Assembly: GCF_038806765.1 (NCBI RefSeq)
Contig: NZ_CP152389.1
Location: forward strand, 5,022,001 to 5,086,000
DNA length: 64,000 nt
DNA from: Mucilaginibacter sp. CSA2-8R
GTDB taxonomy: Bacteria; Bacteroidota; Bacteroidia; Sphingobacteriales; Sphingobacteriaceae
Direction of reading: 5' to 3'
The translations under genes and the position numbers were made by a program. A model generated the notes under the pieces. That model saw only the letters and a program-made list of their open reading frames with translations, had not been told where the DNA came from and made no database searches. This document shows, piece by piece, positions 34,664 to 43,800 of this stretch (positions are counted from its first letter, which is position 1; the number at the start of each line of letters is the position of its first letter).

Positions 34664-35863
34664 ATGCTTAAAGGCAAAAAAATTATTTTGGGCGTATGCG
34701 GAAGCATTGCGGCTTATAAAACAGCTTCGTTGGTACGGCTGTTAGTAAAGGCCGAAGCCGAAGTGCAGGTAATCATGACGCCGGATGCTACGCAGTTTAT
34801 TACGCCGCTCACCTTATCTACCTTATCTAAAAAACCGGTTCTGGTTAAATATTTTGATGCGGATACCGGCAGCTGGAATAACCATGTTGAGCTGGGCCTT
34901 TGGGCCGACTTATTTATTATTGCACCGGCTAGTGCCAATACGCTGGCTAAGATGGCTAACGGGCAATGCGATAATCTTTTAATGGCTACCTACCTGTCGG
35001 CCAAATGCCCGGTGTATTTTGCCCCGGCTATGGATTTGGACATGTGGCGGCATCCTGCTACCCTTAATAATGTCAATAAGCTGCAAAGCTATGGTAACCT
35101 GCTTATCCAGCCAGGCACAGGTGAACTGGCCAGCGGGCTGCATGGCGAAGGACGGATGGCCGAGCCCGAAGCTATTATAGACTACATCACCTCAAGAATA
35201 TCAACGCATCTACCTTTATCTGGCAAGAAAGTGCTGATTACGGCTGGACCAACTTACGAAGCAATTGACCCAGTACGCTTTATCGGCAATCACTCATCAG
35301 GCAAAATGGGTTTTGCCATAGCTGATGAAATGGCTAAACAAGGTGCCACCGTAACTTTGGTTACCGGCCCAACAGCACAAACCAGCAAACAGCACAACAT
35401 TACCCGGATAGATACCGTATCAGCAGCTGATATGCTGGAGGCGTGTACACAACAGTTTGACACTACTGACATTTGCATCATGAGTGCTGCCGTGGCCGAT
35501 TATACGCCGGTAAATGTATCAACGCAAAAAATCAAAAAGCAGACTGACAGCTTTAGCATCGAACTTAAAAAGACGACTGACATTTTGAAAACGTTAGGGC
35601 AGCGCAAGCGTGCCGGGCAAATTTTAGTGGGCTTTGCTTTAGAAACTCAAAACGAGGAGCAAAACGCTGTTGAAAAACTGCAAAAGAAAAACCTGGATTT
35701 GATTGTACTAAACTCACTGAATGATAAAGGTGCAGGCTTTCAGTTAGATACTAACAAAGTAACCATCATTGATCGGGAACTGCAAAAAACAAGTTTTGAT
35801 ACTAAAAGCAAAGAGCAGGTAGCTGCTGATATTTGCCAAAAAGTGATAGCATTAGCGGTATGA
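34664..35863 (+). CDS. coaBC: Bifunctional phosphopantothenoylcysteine decarboxylase / phosphopantothenate-cysteine ligase
   Basis: The protein has 399 residues from MLKGKKIILGVCGSIAAYKT. The CoaC flavoprotein domain (1-180) shows NHVELGLWADLFIIAPASAN and the catalytic Cys in AKCPVYFAPAMDLDMW. The CoaB domain (from about 190) shows ITAGPTYEAIDPVRFIGNHS, SGKMG and the K-x-K-K region. It makes 4'-phosphopantetheine for coenzyme A. It overlaps the next gene by four bases (ATGA), so translation is coupled. Confidence 0.97.
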   Translation: MLKGKKIILGVCGSIAAYKTASLVRLLVKAEAEVQVIMTPDATQFITPLTLSTLSKKPVLVKYFDADTGSWNNHVELGLWADLFIIAPASANTLAKMANGQCDNLLMATYLSAKCPVYFAPAMDLDMWRHPATLNNVNKLQSYGNLLIQPGTGELASGLHGEGRMAEPEAIIDYITSRISTHLPLSGKKVLITAGPTYEAIDPVRFIGNHSSGKMGFAIADEMAKQGATVTLVTGPTAQTSKQHNITRIDTVSAADMLEACTQQFDTTDICIMSAAVADYTPVNVSTQKIKKQTDSFSIELKKTTDILKTLGQRKRAGQILVGFALETQNEEQNAVEKLQKKNLDLIVLNSLNDKGAGFQLDTNKVTIIDRELQKTSFDTKSKEQVAADICQKVIALAV

Positions 35864-36756
35864 TAAAAAAGCTGGTTTGGTTGGTTTGGATGTGTGCAAT
35901 AAGCTTAACTGCTGCTGCCCAGGATTTAAATGCCCGCGTAGAAGTATTGTCGCCTAAAATTGCCACCACCAACAAGCGCATCTTTAATTCGCTCCAAACT
36001 GCCATGCGCGAATTCTTGAACGGCCGTAAATGGAGTGTAGACGCTATACAACCTCAGGAAAAAATTGACTGCAGCTTTATACTCACTATAACTGCCTGGG
36101 ACAACGGCACCAGTTTTAGCGGCGAATTGCAGGTACAATCTACCCGCCCGGTTTACAATGCCTCTTACAACACACCGCTGCTGAGTATAAACGACCGCGA
36201 TTTTGACTTCTCTTACACTGAAGGACAGACCATCGATTTTAATAATCAGACTTTTGAGAGTAACCTGAGCTCGGTGATGGCATTTTATGCCTACATGATT
36301 ATGGCGTTTGATTATGATAGCTTTTCGAAATTTGGAGGTACGGCCTATTATGCAAACGCACAAACGGTGGTCATTAATGCGCAAAGCTCATCATACAAAG
36401 GCTGGAAAGCGTTTGACAATAATACCAACCGTTACTGGCTGTCTGAAAACACCATCAACAAAACCTACATCCCGTTGCGCGAATTTTTATATACCTATCA
36501 CCGCTTGGGTTTAGATGCCATGGCCGATAATGCTACTAATGGCCGCAAGGTCATCCTGTCGGCCCTACCGGTTCTTACCCAATTAGACCGGATACGTGTG
36601 GGCGCTACCCTACCTACAGTACTTTTTTCCGCCAAGCGCAGCGAACTGGTGGCCATCTTTGCAAAGGCCAGTCCGCAGGAAAAGGTGCAGGCCATGAATA
36701 TTTTAAACCAGGCCGACCCGGCTAATGGCACTTTGTATCAAACACTGCAACAATAA
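35860..36756 (+). CDS. DUF4835-family exported protein
   Basis: The protein has 298 residues from the ATG at 35860, which overlaps the coaBC stop; the longer frame lies inside coaBC. A signal peptide (WLVWMCAISLTAAAQ) is followed by the DUF4835 pattern: LNARVEVLSPKI, INDRDFDFSYTEGQTIDFNN, YAYMIMAFDYDSFSKFGG, YYANAQTVVINAQ. The coaBC-DUF4835 pair followed by recN is a known conserved neighbourhood in Bacteroidota. The function is not known. Confidence 0.93.
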   Translation: MIKKLVWLVWMCAISLTAAAQDLNARVEVLSPKIATTNKRIFNSLQTAMREFLNGRKWSVDAIQPQEKIDCSFILTITAWDNGTSFSGELQVQSTRPVYNASYNTPLLSINDRDFDFSYTEGQTIDFNNQTFESNLSSVMAFYAYMIMAFDYDSFSKFGGTAYYANAQTVVINAQSSSYKGWKAFDNNTNRYWLSENTINKTYIPLREFLYTYHRLGLDAMADNATNGRKVILSALPVLTQLDRIRVGATLPTVLFSAKRSELVAIFAKASPQEKVQAMNILNQADPANGTLYQTLQQ

Positions 36757-36794
36757 TTTACAAAACTCTTGCAAATACGAAACTCATCGTAGAT

Positions 36795-36820
36795 ATTTGT
36801 ACGAAGACATTCGTACAAAT
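36795..36820. promoter_or_regulatory. Palindromic operator at the blaI-like start
   Basis: The arms ATTTGTACGAA and TTCGTACAAAT pair perfectly around GACA (26 bp). The right arm runs into the ATG of the BlaI-like gene at 36819. Position and symmetry fit autorepression by the BlaI-like dimer; BlaI/MecI operators also contain a TACA/TGTA core, and the arms here contain TGTA and TACA. Confidence 0.75.
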
Positions 36821-37187
36821 GAATATTAAAACAACAGAGAGCGAACTCGAAATTTTGCAGGTGCTTTGGCAAAAAGGCAACTGTACGGTTAGGCAAGTAC
36901 ACGAAGAACTGTCTAAAAACAAAGAATCCGGCTATACGACTACCCTTAAGTTGATGCAAATTATGCATGATAAGGGCTTGGTAACGCGCGACTCATCTGC
37001 CAAAACACATATTTACAGTGCTGCCGTAAGCGAAAAGCATACGCAGAAATCTGCGGTCGAAAAAATGATTAATACCCTCTTTAAAGGTTCTGCGGCAGAT
37101 TTAGTAATGCAGGCCTTGGGGCATCATAAAGCATCGAAAGAAGAAATAGACGAGATTAAAGCCTATCTGCAAAAATTTGATAAATAA
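36819..37187 (+). CDS. BlaI/MecI/CopY-family repressor
   Basis: The protein has 122 residues. The winged HTH is clear: TTESELEILQVLWQKGNCTV, RQVHEELSKNKESGYTTTLK, LMQIMHDKGLVTRDSS. A C-terminal dimerisation helix follows (SAVEKMINTLFKGSAADLVM). It probably represses itself and the M56 peptidase gene 15 bases downstream, which would inactivate it on signal, as in BlaR1/BlaI. Confidence 0.95.
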   Translation: MNIKTTESELEILQVLWQKGNCTVRQVHEELSKNKESGYTTTLKLMQIMHDKGLVTRDSSAKTHIYSAAVSEKHTQKSAVEKMINTLFKGSAADLVMQALGHHKASKEEIDEIKAYLQKFDK

Positions 37188-37202
37188 TAAAGCATAAATA
37201 TC

Positions 37203-39071
37203 ATGGAGACAATCATCGGTAATCTGAGCGATTCTATTGGCACATCCATTTTGTATTCCCTTTTACAGGGACTGTTTGTTTATTTCCTGTTAAGGACTAT
37301 ATTTTTGATTTTTACCAACTTAAAGGCGGTTCATAAATACAATCTTGCCCTATCCGCTTTTGCGGCCGTCTCTTTGTGGTTTATGGTTACGCTGGCTACC
37401 CACCTTTACCAACAGACCTGGCTATATTATCCTGCAAAAAAGGTATCCGATCATTTCAACTTCGATTCAGCGCTGGCTTCGCTGAGAGAACTTCCAGTGA
37501 GTTATTATGATGTATATACGTTTTCGTTTAAACCTTATCTTCCGTACCTCAGTATTTTTTATACTGCCGGGTTACTGCTTCAGTTTACGCTGATCGCCTA
37601 CCGGCACAAACAACTATCCAGACTAAAGCAGACGCTGATTACCGATACTTCGCTGAATGAACAAATAGAAAGACTATCTGCAAGATTAGGTTTTAGTAAA
37701 AAAATCAGGGCAGGTATATCAAAGCGGGCTATCGTACCCTGCGTGGCAGGTCACTTTAAGCCTATACTATTTTTACCGGCTTCTATTTATACCGGCCTGA
37801 GTGCAGAACAGATAGAAAGCATTCTGTTACACGAATTGGCCCATATCAAAAGGAATGATTATTTAATTAACTACATACAGCAAGTATTTACAGGATTATT
37901 GTTCTTCAACCCTTTCGTCATTCTGCTGAATCGCACCATTGCTGCCGAACGTGAAAACTGTTGCGATGACGTGGTGATTGGCATAACGGAGCAACCCTTA
38001 ACTTATGCGCAGGCGCTGCTTAATTTGCAACAAGCCGCACAACCCATCCGGCTGACTTTAGCCGCCAAAAGCAAAGGCTTTTTATTGCTTAACCGTATAC
38101 AACGCATTATGAAAACCGAAAAGCCGGTAAGTAATTTTAAGCCACTGATTTTATCTATCATTTTATTGGTTGGCGGCATGGTGAGCATTGCCTGGTTTAA
38201 GCCGCAACTTAAAGAAGGGAAAATAACAGTAAGAGTAAAAAAGCAGTTGAGCGATCATCAACCTCAACAAGATATTGTCGTTTTGCATGAAAACAGAATT
38301 GTCAGGACAAGCAAAAAGAAAATTAGTGCTCACCTACTTATATCGTCAGATACTTCACGTTTCAGAGATAAAGAAATGGAACGGATACTGGATGAAATGG
38401 ATAAGTACAGCGCTAAACGAGATAAGTATTGGGACAGTTCAGTTTACAGAGATTTAAACACCAACCTGGCTGAAAAAATTGAATTACTATACAAACACTA
38501 CAACCATCCCCAATTAAAAGAAAAGGTACAGCAAATTCCCGCTGACCAGTATCTTTTGGCTGATAGCATTGATGCTTGGGCTGCACACATGAAGCTAATT
38601 GCCCAAAGCGACGACTTTAAAAATACAGAGGCCAGCATTTTAAAAAAGTATGGCATATCGAAAGGTATAGATGGGTATACCAAGAGTCAGCAATGGCGAA
38701 AATACAAAGACGAATGGGAGCAGACTAAAAAAACAAAATATAAGAATGAAATTGATGCATTGGATAAAATTATAAACCAAATGCATTCAAAAGAAATTAC
38801 TGAACGTGATATTTCCCGTGCAAAATCAGACAGCATACATGCTGTATTCGACACACCTGAAATTACATTACTGAAAGGCGAAATCAAAGCACTTCAATCA
38901 CAAGTGCGTGCATACAACAATAGCTCGGAGTTAAAACAGATTGATGAAGCGTATCGAAGGTTACACGATACATTAAACGTTTATATCAAGACCCCCGAAT
39001 TCCAGCAACGCATACAGGCCTGGATTAAGACGCATCCCGACCAACCCGACTTTACCAAATGGGTTCGTTAA
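37203..39071 (+). CDS. BlaR1-like M56 membrane metallopeptidase
   Basis: The protein has 622 residues. Three N-terminal membrane segments (about 18-38, 46-66 and 115-133) surround a cytoplasmic zinc peptidase domain with HELAH (His210, Glu211, His214) and a fourth segment follows near 312-330 (PLILSIILLVGGMVSIAWF). The remaining 290 residues are outside the membrane, charged and coiled-coil-like, with no penicillin-binding domain. So the input signal is not evidently a beta-lactam. It forms an operon with the BlaI-like gene. Confidence 0.92.
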   Translation: METIIGNLSDSIGTSILYSLLQGLFVYFLLRTIFLIFTNLKAVHKYNLALSAFAAVSLWFMVTLATHLYQQTWLYYPAKKVSDHFNFDSALASLRELPVSYYDVYTFSFKPYLPYLSIFYTAGLLLQFTLIAYRHKQLSRLKQTLITDTSLNEQIERLSARLGFSKKIRAGISKRAIVPCVAGHFKPILFLPASIYTGLSAEQIESILLHELAHIKRNDYLINYIQQVFTGLLFFNPFVILLNRTIAAERENCCDDVVIGITEQPLTYAQALLNLQQAAQPIRLTLAAKSKGFLLLNRIQRIMKTEKPVSNFKPLILSIILLVGGMVSIAWFKPQLKEGKITVRVKKQLSDHQPQQDIVVLHENRIVRTSKKKISAHLLISSDTSRFRDKEMERILDEMDKYSAKRDKYWDSSVYRDLNTNLAEKIELLYKHYNHPQLKEKVQQIPADQYLLADSIDAWAAHMKLIAQSDDFKNTEASILKKYGISKGIDGYTKSQQWRKYKDEWEQTKKTKYKNEIDALDKIINQMHSKEITERDISRAKSDSIHAVFDTPEITLLKGEIKALQSQVRAYNNSSELKQIDEAYRRLHDTLNVYIKTPEFQQRIQAWIKTHPDQPDFTKWVR

Positions 39072-39139
39072 ACAGGACATTTAATTATTGATTTAGCGTA
39101 AGTAAAAACGCAACATTAGGCATTGCTTTTGCAATTAAG

Positions 39140-39147
39140 TATCTTTG
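39140..39147 (+). promoter_or_regulatory. -7 box of the Bacteroidota type before recN
   Basis: TATCTTTG matches TAnnTTTG, 20 bases before the ATG at 39167. The -33 element is not clear. Confidence 0.45.
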
Positions 39148-39166
39148 TATACAAGGATAAATCTTC

Positions 39167-40828
39167 ATGCTGCATCAGCTCAACATACATAATTACGCTT
39201 TAATTGATAACCTGCAAATTGGCTTTGACGCCAGTTTAAATATCATTACCGGCGAAACAGGTGCCGGTAAATCTATCATTCTGGGTGCCCTATCGTTGAT
39301 ATTGGGACAACGTGCCGAAAGTAAATATTTCTTTAATCAACAAAAAAAGTGTGTTATTGAGGGCACATTCAAAATCAGTGATTTTCATCTGAAAGCTTTT
39401 TTTGAGGAGAACGACCTGGACTATGAGGCCGAGACTGTTTTGCGGCGCGAAATTTCGGCCGATGGTAAGTCGCGTGCTTTTGTGAATGACACACCTGTCA
39501 ATCTGGCTACTTTAAAATTACTGGGAGAACAGTTGATTGATATCCATTCGCAGCAAGCCACCCGCGAAATTAACGACCCTGCTTTTCAAATGCTGGTGGT
39601 TGACGGTGTGGCCAAGCACCAGGCTTTGCTGCAATCGTATCAGTCCGATTTTAGGGCCTACCGCAAAGCCGTGAATAAGTTACAGCAGCTGATTACGGAT
39701 AACGATAAGGCTAAAGCCGACTTAGATTATTACCAGTTTCAGTTTGATGAACTGGACAAAGCAGGCTTGTCGGCGAATGAGCAGGAAGAACTGGAACAGG
39801 AGCTATACGGTTTAAACAATGCCGAAGAAATAAAACGTAAACTAAACGGCGCACTTTACTTGCTACAAGAGGGTGAGGCAGCCATTACGCTGCAGCTTAA
39901 AGAGGCGGGACAGCAGATATCATCGTTAGATAAATTTAATTCGGAAATTGCCGGTTTGCATGAGCGACTAAATAGTTCGCTGATTGAAATTAAGGATATC
40001 GCTTCGGAGATTGAAATCATTGAGCAGCAAACCCAAACCAACGAAGCCCGTGCCGACGAAATTAACACCCGGTTGAGCTTATTGTATAACCTGCAAAAAA
40101 AGCACCGGGTAAGCAACAACGCCGAACTGCTGGCTTTGCAACAGGAGTTATCGGGTAAGATACAGCAGGTACTTTTTGGCGATGAAGAAATAGAATCGTT
40201 ACAGCAGCAAATCAACCTGCAGAAAGAAGACCTGCAGCAACTGGCCGCCCAGCTGTCCGAAAATCGCATTAAGGCGCTGCCCGATATTGAAGCCCAGGTG
40301 ATGGACACCCTGGCCGAAATGGGTATGGGTAATGCCCAGTTAAAAATTGAGCATACTTACACGGCAGATAAAGAGCTTACTAAAAATGGGTTCGACCAAA
40401 TCCGCTTTTTGTTCACCGCCAATAAAGGCCACAACCTGGCCGAAATGAGCAAAGTAGCATCAGGCGGCGAGTTGTCTCGCTTAATGCTCAGCATTAAATC
40501 CATCATTGCCCGGTATACCGCTTTACCCACTATTATTTTTGATGAGATTGATACGGGTGTATCAGGAGAGGTGGCTAACAAAGTGGGTATTATTATGGAG
40601 CGGCTGGCACACAACCTGCAGGTTATTACCATTACTCACTTGCCGCAAATTGCCAGCAAAGGCGAAAGCCACTACTTTGTTTACAAGAACAACGAAACGG
40701 CTACCACTTACACTCAAATACGCCAGCTTACTGAGCAGGAACGCGTAGTAGAAATTGCCAAAATGCTGAGTGGCGACAACCCGGGCAAAAGCGCTTTGCA
40801 AAATGCCAAAGAGTTACTGAAGAGTTGA
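39167..40828 (+). CDS. recN: DNA repair protein RecN
   Basis: The protein has 553 residues. It is an SMC-like ATPase: Walker A GETGAGKS (29-36), long central coiled coil (160-380), signature VASGGELSRLMLS and Walker B IIFDEIDTGVSGEVA, then ITHLPQIAS. RecN acts early in double-strand-break repair. It lies downstream of the BlaI/BlaR1 pair, with its own -7 box, and is followed within 5 bases by the TonB-C gene. Confidence 0.97.
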   Translation: MLHQLNIHNYALIDNLQIGFDASLNIITGETGAGKSIILGALSLILGQRAESKYFFNQQKKCVIEGTFKISDFHLKAFFEENDLDYEAETVLRREISADGKSRAFVNDTPVNLATLKLLGEQLIDIHSQQATREINDPAFQMLVVDGVAKHQALLQSYQSDFRAYRKAVNKLQQLITDNDKAKADLDYYQFQFDELDKAGLSANEQEELEQELYGLNNAEEIKRKLNGALYLLQEGEAAITLQLKEAGQQISSLDKFNSEIAGLHERLNSSLIEIKDIASEIEIIEQQTQTNEARADEINTRLSLLYNLQKKHRVSNNAELLALQQELSGKIQQVLFGDEEIESLQQQINLQKEDLQQLAAQLSENRIKALPDIEAQVMDTLAEMGMGNAQLKIEHTYTADKELTKNGFDQIRFLFTANKGHNLAEMSKVASGGELSRLMLSIKSIIARYTALPTIIFDEIDTGVSGEVANKVGIIMERLAHNLQVITITHLPQIASKGESHYFVYKNNETATTYTQIRQLTEQERVVEIAKMLSGDNPGKSALQNAKELLKS

Positions 40829-40832
40829 GTTA

Positions 40833-41579
40833 ATGAAAAGACTGCTGGTTGTACTTGTGTTTGCATTGGCAGCTACCCTGTCATTTGCGCAAACTCAAAA
40901 AACAGTCCGAATTGACACCATTAATGTGAAGGGCATTGTTTATTCGCCTGATGGTAAACTTGCCCCGGAAATCATCTTAACGGCTCAGGGACCTAATGCC
41001 AACATTGATAACGGTGCGTCTCACATCATTCTGTATGTACGAACTGATAGCACAGGCCGATTTAAACTTAGCGGGCTGTTACCTAACGACATCATCACTG
41101 TAGAAAATTTGAAATATTACAGTAAATATTCCGTGTCGGGCAGCAGATTCATCACCATTAATCTACCGGCACCCAGGCAGGCTGAAAGCATAACTTCAAC
41201 GGTTATGGCTAAAAGGCAAAAGCCCGAAACAATACCTGAATTTAAACTGGAAGATTTTTATAAAGACATTAGTGTAAATGGGCCTCCATCCTTCCCCGGA
41301 GGAAAAGAAGGTTTTACCAAATACATTCAGCGTAAATTAAGCTATCCAAAGAAAGCTATCCAAAACAATATTGAAGGAACTGTCGAAGTGGCTTTTGATA
41401 TAAACCGTGATGGTTATACTCAAAACCTTAAACTTTTAAGGGGAATTGGTTATGAATGTGACGAGGAAGTAATGCATGCAGTAGCCAACTCTCCACGCTG
41501 GATAACCGGACGAGTGTTTGGACGGCCGGAATCACTCACACAAACAGTTGCTATACAATTTAAACTAACTGATAAATAA
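40833..41579 (+). CDS. Exported protein with TonB C-terminal domain
   Basis: The protein has 248 residues. It has a cleavable-looking signal peptide (VLVFALAATLSFAQ), an N-terminal CarboxypepD_reg-like part (KGIVYSPDGKLAPEIILTAQ ... GRFKLSGLLP), and a TonB C-terminal domain at about 150-246 (FPGGKEGFTKYIQRKLSYPK, GTVEVAFDINRDG). Unlike true energy transducers it lacks a Pro-rich spacer, and its N-terminus seems to be cleaved. It probably has a periplasmic or structural role. Confidence 0.8.
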   Translation: MKRLLVVLVFALAATLSFAQTQKTVRIDTINVKGIVYSPDGKLAPEIILTAQGPNANIDNGASHIILYVRTDSTGRFKLSGLLPNDIITVENLKYYSKYSVSGSRFITINLPAPRQAESITSTVMAKRQKPETIPEFKLEDFYKDISVNGPPSFPGGKEGFTKYIQRKLSYPKKAIQNNIEGTVEVAFDINRDGYTQNLKLLRGIGYECDEEVMHAVANSPRWITGRVFGRPESLTQTVAIQFKLTDK

Positions 41580-41617
41580 TTTTTACCTTTACCGCCCGAT
41601 AAACAACCAGAAACAAC

Positions 41618-42430
41618 ATGGCTTATAATTTATTAAAAGGTAAAAAGGGTATCATTTTTGGCGCCCTTGATGAAAAATCAATTGCCTGGAAAACAGCCCA
41701 GCGCTGCGCTCAAGAAGGTGCTGAATTAATATTAACCAATGCTCCCATCGCTTTGCGTATGGGTACTATTAATAAACTGGCCGAAGAGGTTAATGCACCG
41801 GTAATTCCGGCCGACGTAACCAGCGAGGCTGATGTAGAAAACCTGTTTGTAAAAGCTAAAGAACACTTTGGCGGTGGCGTTGATTTCATCCTGCACTCTA
41901 TTGGCATGAGCATCAACGTGCGTAAAAATATCCCATATACCGAAAACAACCTGGATTTTACCCATAAAGGCTTAGACATTTCGGCAGTAAGCTTACACCG
42001 TGTATTGCAGGCTGCCATGAAACATGATGCCATTAATGAGTGGGGCTCGGTAGTAGCCTTAACTTACATTGCCGCGCAACGTGTATTCCCTAACTATAAT
42101 GATATGGCCGATGGTAAAGCCATGCTCGAAAGCATTGCCCGTAACTTTGGTTATTACTATGGTGTAAAAAAGAAAGTACGTGTTAACACCGTATCCCAAT
42201 CACCTACCTTAACTACGGCCGGTTCGGGCGTTAAGGGTATTGATGGCTTTATCAATTTTGCCGAAAAAATGAGTCCGTTGGGTAACGCTACGGCTGACAA
42301 TTGTGCTGACTATTGTGTGAGCCTGTTTTCCGACTTCACCAAAATGGTTACTATGCAGAACCTGTTCCACGATGGAGGTTTCTCGTTCACCGGTGTAACA
42401 CAAGACGTAATTGAAAGAATGGGAGAATAA
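41618..42430 (+). CDS. fabI: Enoyl-[acyl-carrier-protein] reductase (NADH)
   Basis: The protein has 270 residues, an SDR fold with the FabI features: MAYNLLKGKKGIIFGALDEK (NADH-binding, G-x-x-x-x-x-S-I-A-W), DFILHSIGMSINVRK, the catalytic Tyr-x6-Lys pair in NYNDMADGKAM, and VNTVSQSPTLTTAGSG. It performs the last step of fatty-acid elongation. Single gene, closed by a terminator. Confidence 0.95.
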   Translation: MAYNLLKGKKGIIFGALDEKSIAWKTAQRCAQEGAELILTNAPIALRMGTINKLAEEVNAPVIPADVTSEADVENLFVKAKEHFGGGVDFILHSIGMSINVRKNIPYTENNLDFTHKGLDISAVSLHRVLQAAMKHDAINEWGSVVALTYIAAQRVFPNYNDMADGKAMLESIARNFGYYYGVKKKVRVNTVSQSPTLTTAGSGVKGIDGFINFAEKMSPLGNATADNCADYCVSLFSDFTKMVTMQNLFHDGGFSFTGVTQDVIERMGE

Positions 42431-42451
42431 GTTATCTCGTTGATATATTCT

Positions 42452-42480
42452 TAAAAGCCGTAGTTTAACTGCGGCTTTTT
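42452..42480 (+). terminator. Terminator of fabI
   Basis: AAAAGCCGTAG and CTGCGGCTTTT pair with one G-T position around TTTAA, followed by T. Confidence 0.8.
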
Positions 42481-42521
42481 TATTTCACCAAACAACTAAC
42501 TATTTAGTTATATTTGATTTA

Positions 42522-43733
42522 ATGAAACGGTTGCTTGCTTGCCTTCTTTTTTTCCTGCCCGCTTTAGCTTGGGCGCAGTATACGGTTACGGGCAAAGTCA
42601 TCAACCTGTATGACAAAAAACCTATTGAAAAAGCCAGTGTATTTTTAAGCAATACCACGGTAGGCAGTGCCACTTCGGATGATGGCAGCTACACCTTAGC
42701 AAACGTAAAATCCGGCCAATATGAGTTAATTGTATCGGCTGTTGGGTACGAAACCTTTACCAAAACCATCGTGGTTAATCAACAGCTCAATATTCCCTAC
42801 ATTGAACTTACTCCTAAAACCATCAGCTTAAATGCCGTTGTTGTAAAGCCCGACCCCGACTGGCAGCAGAACTATAACATTTTCAAACAAGAGCTCTTAG
42901 GTTCTACTGATTATGCTGAGCAATGTAAAATTCTCAACCCTGATGTACTTAACATCGACTTTGACAAAAAGAGTAATACACTAACTGCCACATCCAACGA
43001 TTATCTGGAAATAGAAAACAAAGCCTTAGGTTACAAACTCAAATACCGGCTCACTGATTTCATCCGGAACTTTGCCAGCGGTTCGCTTTACTATCAGGGA
43101 GATACCTTTTTTATTCCGTTAGAAGGTTCAAAGTCTCAGCAAAAGCGCTGGAACAAAAACCGGCTGAATGCCTATCTGGGTTCTTCGCAGCATTATTTAC
43201 GTTCGGCCTTGGGTAACCAACTATCAGAGGATGGTTTTAAAACCATGCAACTCATCCGCAAGCCAAATCCACAACGCCCGCCTGATAGCTTAGTGAAAGC
43301 CAAATTGCGCCAATTTGGAAGGATGATTATGTCAGGCAAGCAATTTGTCATTCAAAATAACGACTCACTCCGTTATTGGCAGGAAAAGAACAAGTTACCC
43401 AAAATGGTCGAATACCTGGTCACTAAGCCGCTACGAGCTGATAGTTTAATTAAGCGGACTGACTTGAAAGGCATTTATGCCTTAGGATACAAAGACATCT
43501 TATATGTTATATACACTAAAAAACGCGGCAATACCGGCTACGTTACTACCTCACTTAAAGCACCGGACTATCCTACCAGCTTAATGAACTTTACCGAACC
43601 CTATGCTTTTTTTGATGCAAATGGCATTATCGCTAACCCAACATCCGTAGTGTTTGAAGGCAACTGGAGCACCGACCGGATAGCCAAACTTTTGCCCTAT
43701 GATTACGACCCAAACAGCGCAAATAATCCGTAG
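42522..43733 (+). CDS. Exported carboxypeptidase-regulatory-like domain protein
   Basis: The protein has 403 residues: signal peptide (LLFFLPALAWAQ), CarboxypepD_reg-like domain at about 20-105 (YTVTGKVINLYDKKPIEKAS ... GYETFTKTIVV), and a C-terminal domain of about 290 residues that is not recognised but common in this group (YNIFKQELLGSTDYAEQCKI, LGYKLKYRLTDFIRNF). It is probably in the periplasm or outer membrane. Single gene, convergent with clpC. Confidence 0.8.
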   Translation: MKRLLACLLFFLPALAWAQYTVTGKVINLYDKKPIEKASVFLSNTTVGSATSDDGSYTLANVKSGQYELIVSAVGYETFTKTIVVNQQLNIPYIELTPKTISLNAVVVKPDPDWQQNYNIFKQELLGSTDYAEQCKILNPDVLNIDFDKKSNTLTATSNDYLEIENKALGYKLKYRLTDFIRNFASGSLYYQGDTFFIPLEGSKSQQKRWNKNRLNAYLGSSQHYLRSALGNQLSEDGFKTMQLIRKPNPQRPPDSLVKAKLRQFGRMIMSGKQFVIQNNDSLRYWQEKNKLPKMVEYLVTKPLRADSLIKRTDLKGIYALGYKDILYVIYTKKRGNTGYVTTSLKAPDYPTSLMNFTEPYAFFDANGIIANPTSVVFEGNWSTDRIAKLLPYDYDPNSANNP

Positions 43734-43743
43734 TACCTACCAT

Positions 43744-43785
43744 AAACGACAAAAGCCGCTAATTTCTCAGCGGCTTTTGTCGTTT
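43744..43785. terminator. Bidirectional terminator, 17-bp stem
   Basis: AAACGACAAAAGCCGCT and AGCGGCTTTTGTCGTTT are perfect complements around an 8-base loop, between convergent genes. Confidence 0.85.
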
Positions 43786-43800
43786 TATTCGAATTTTAAA

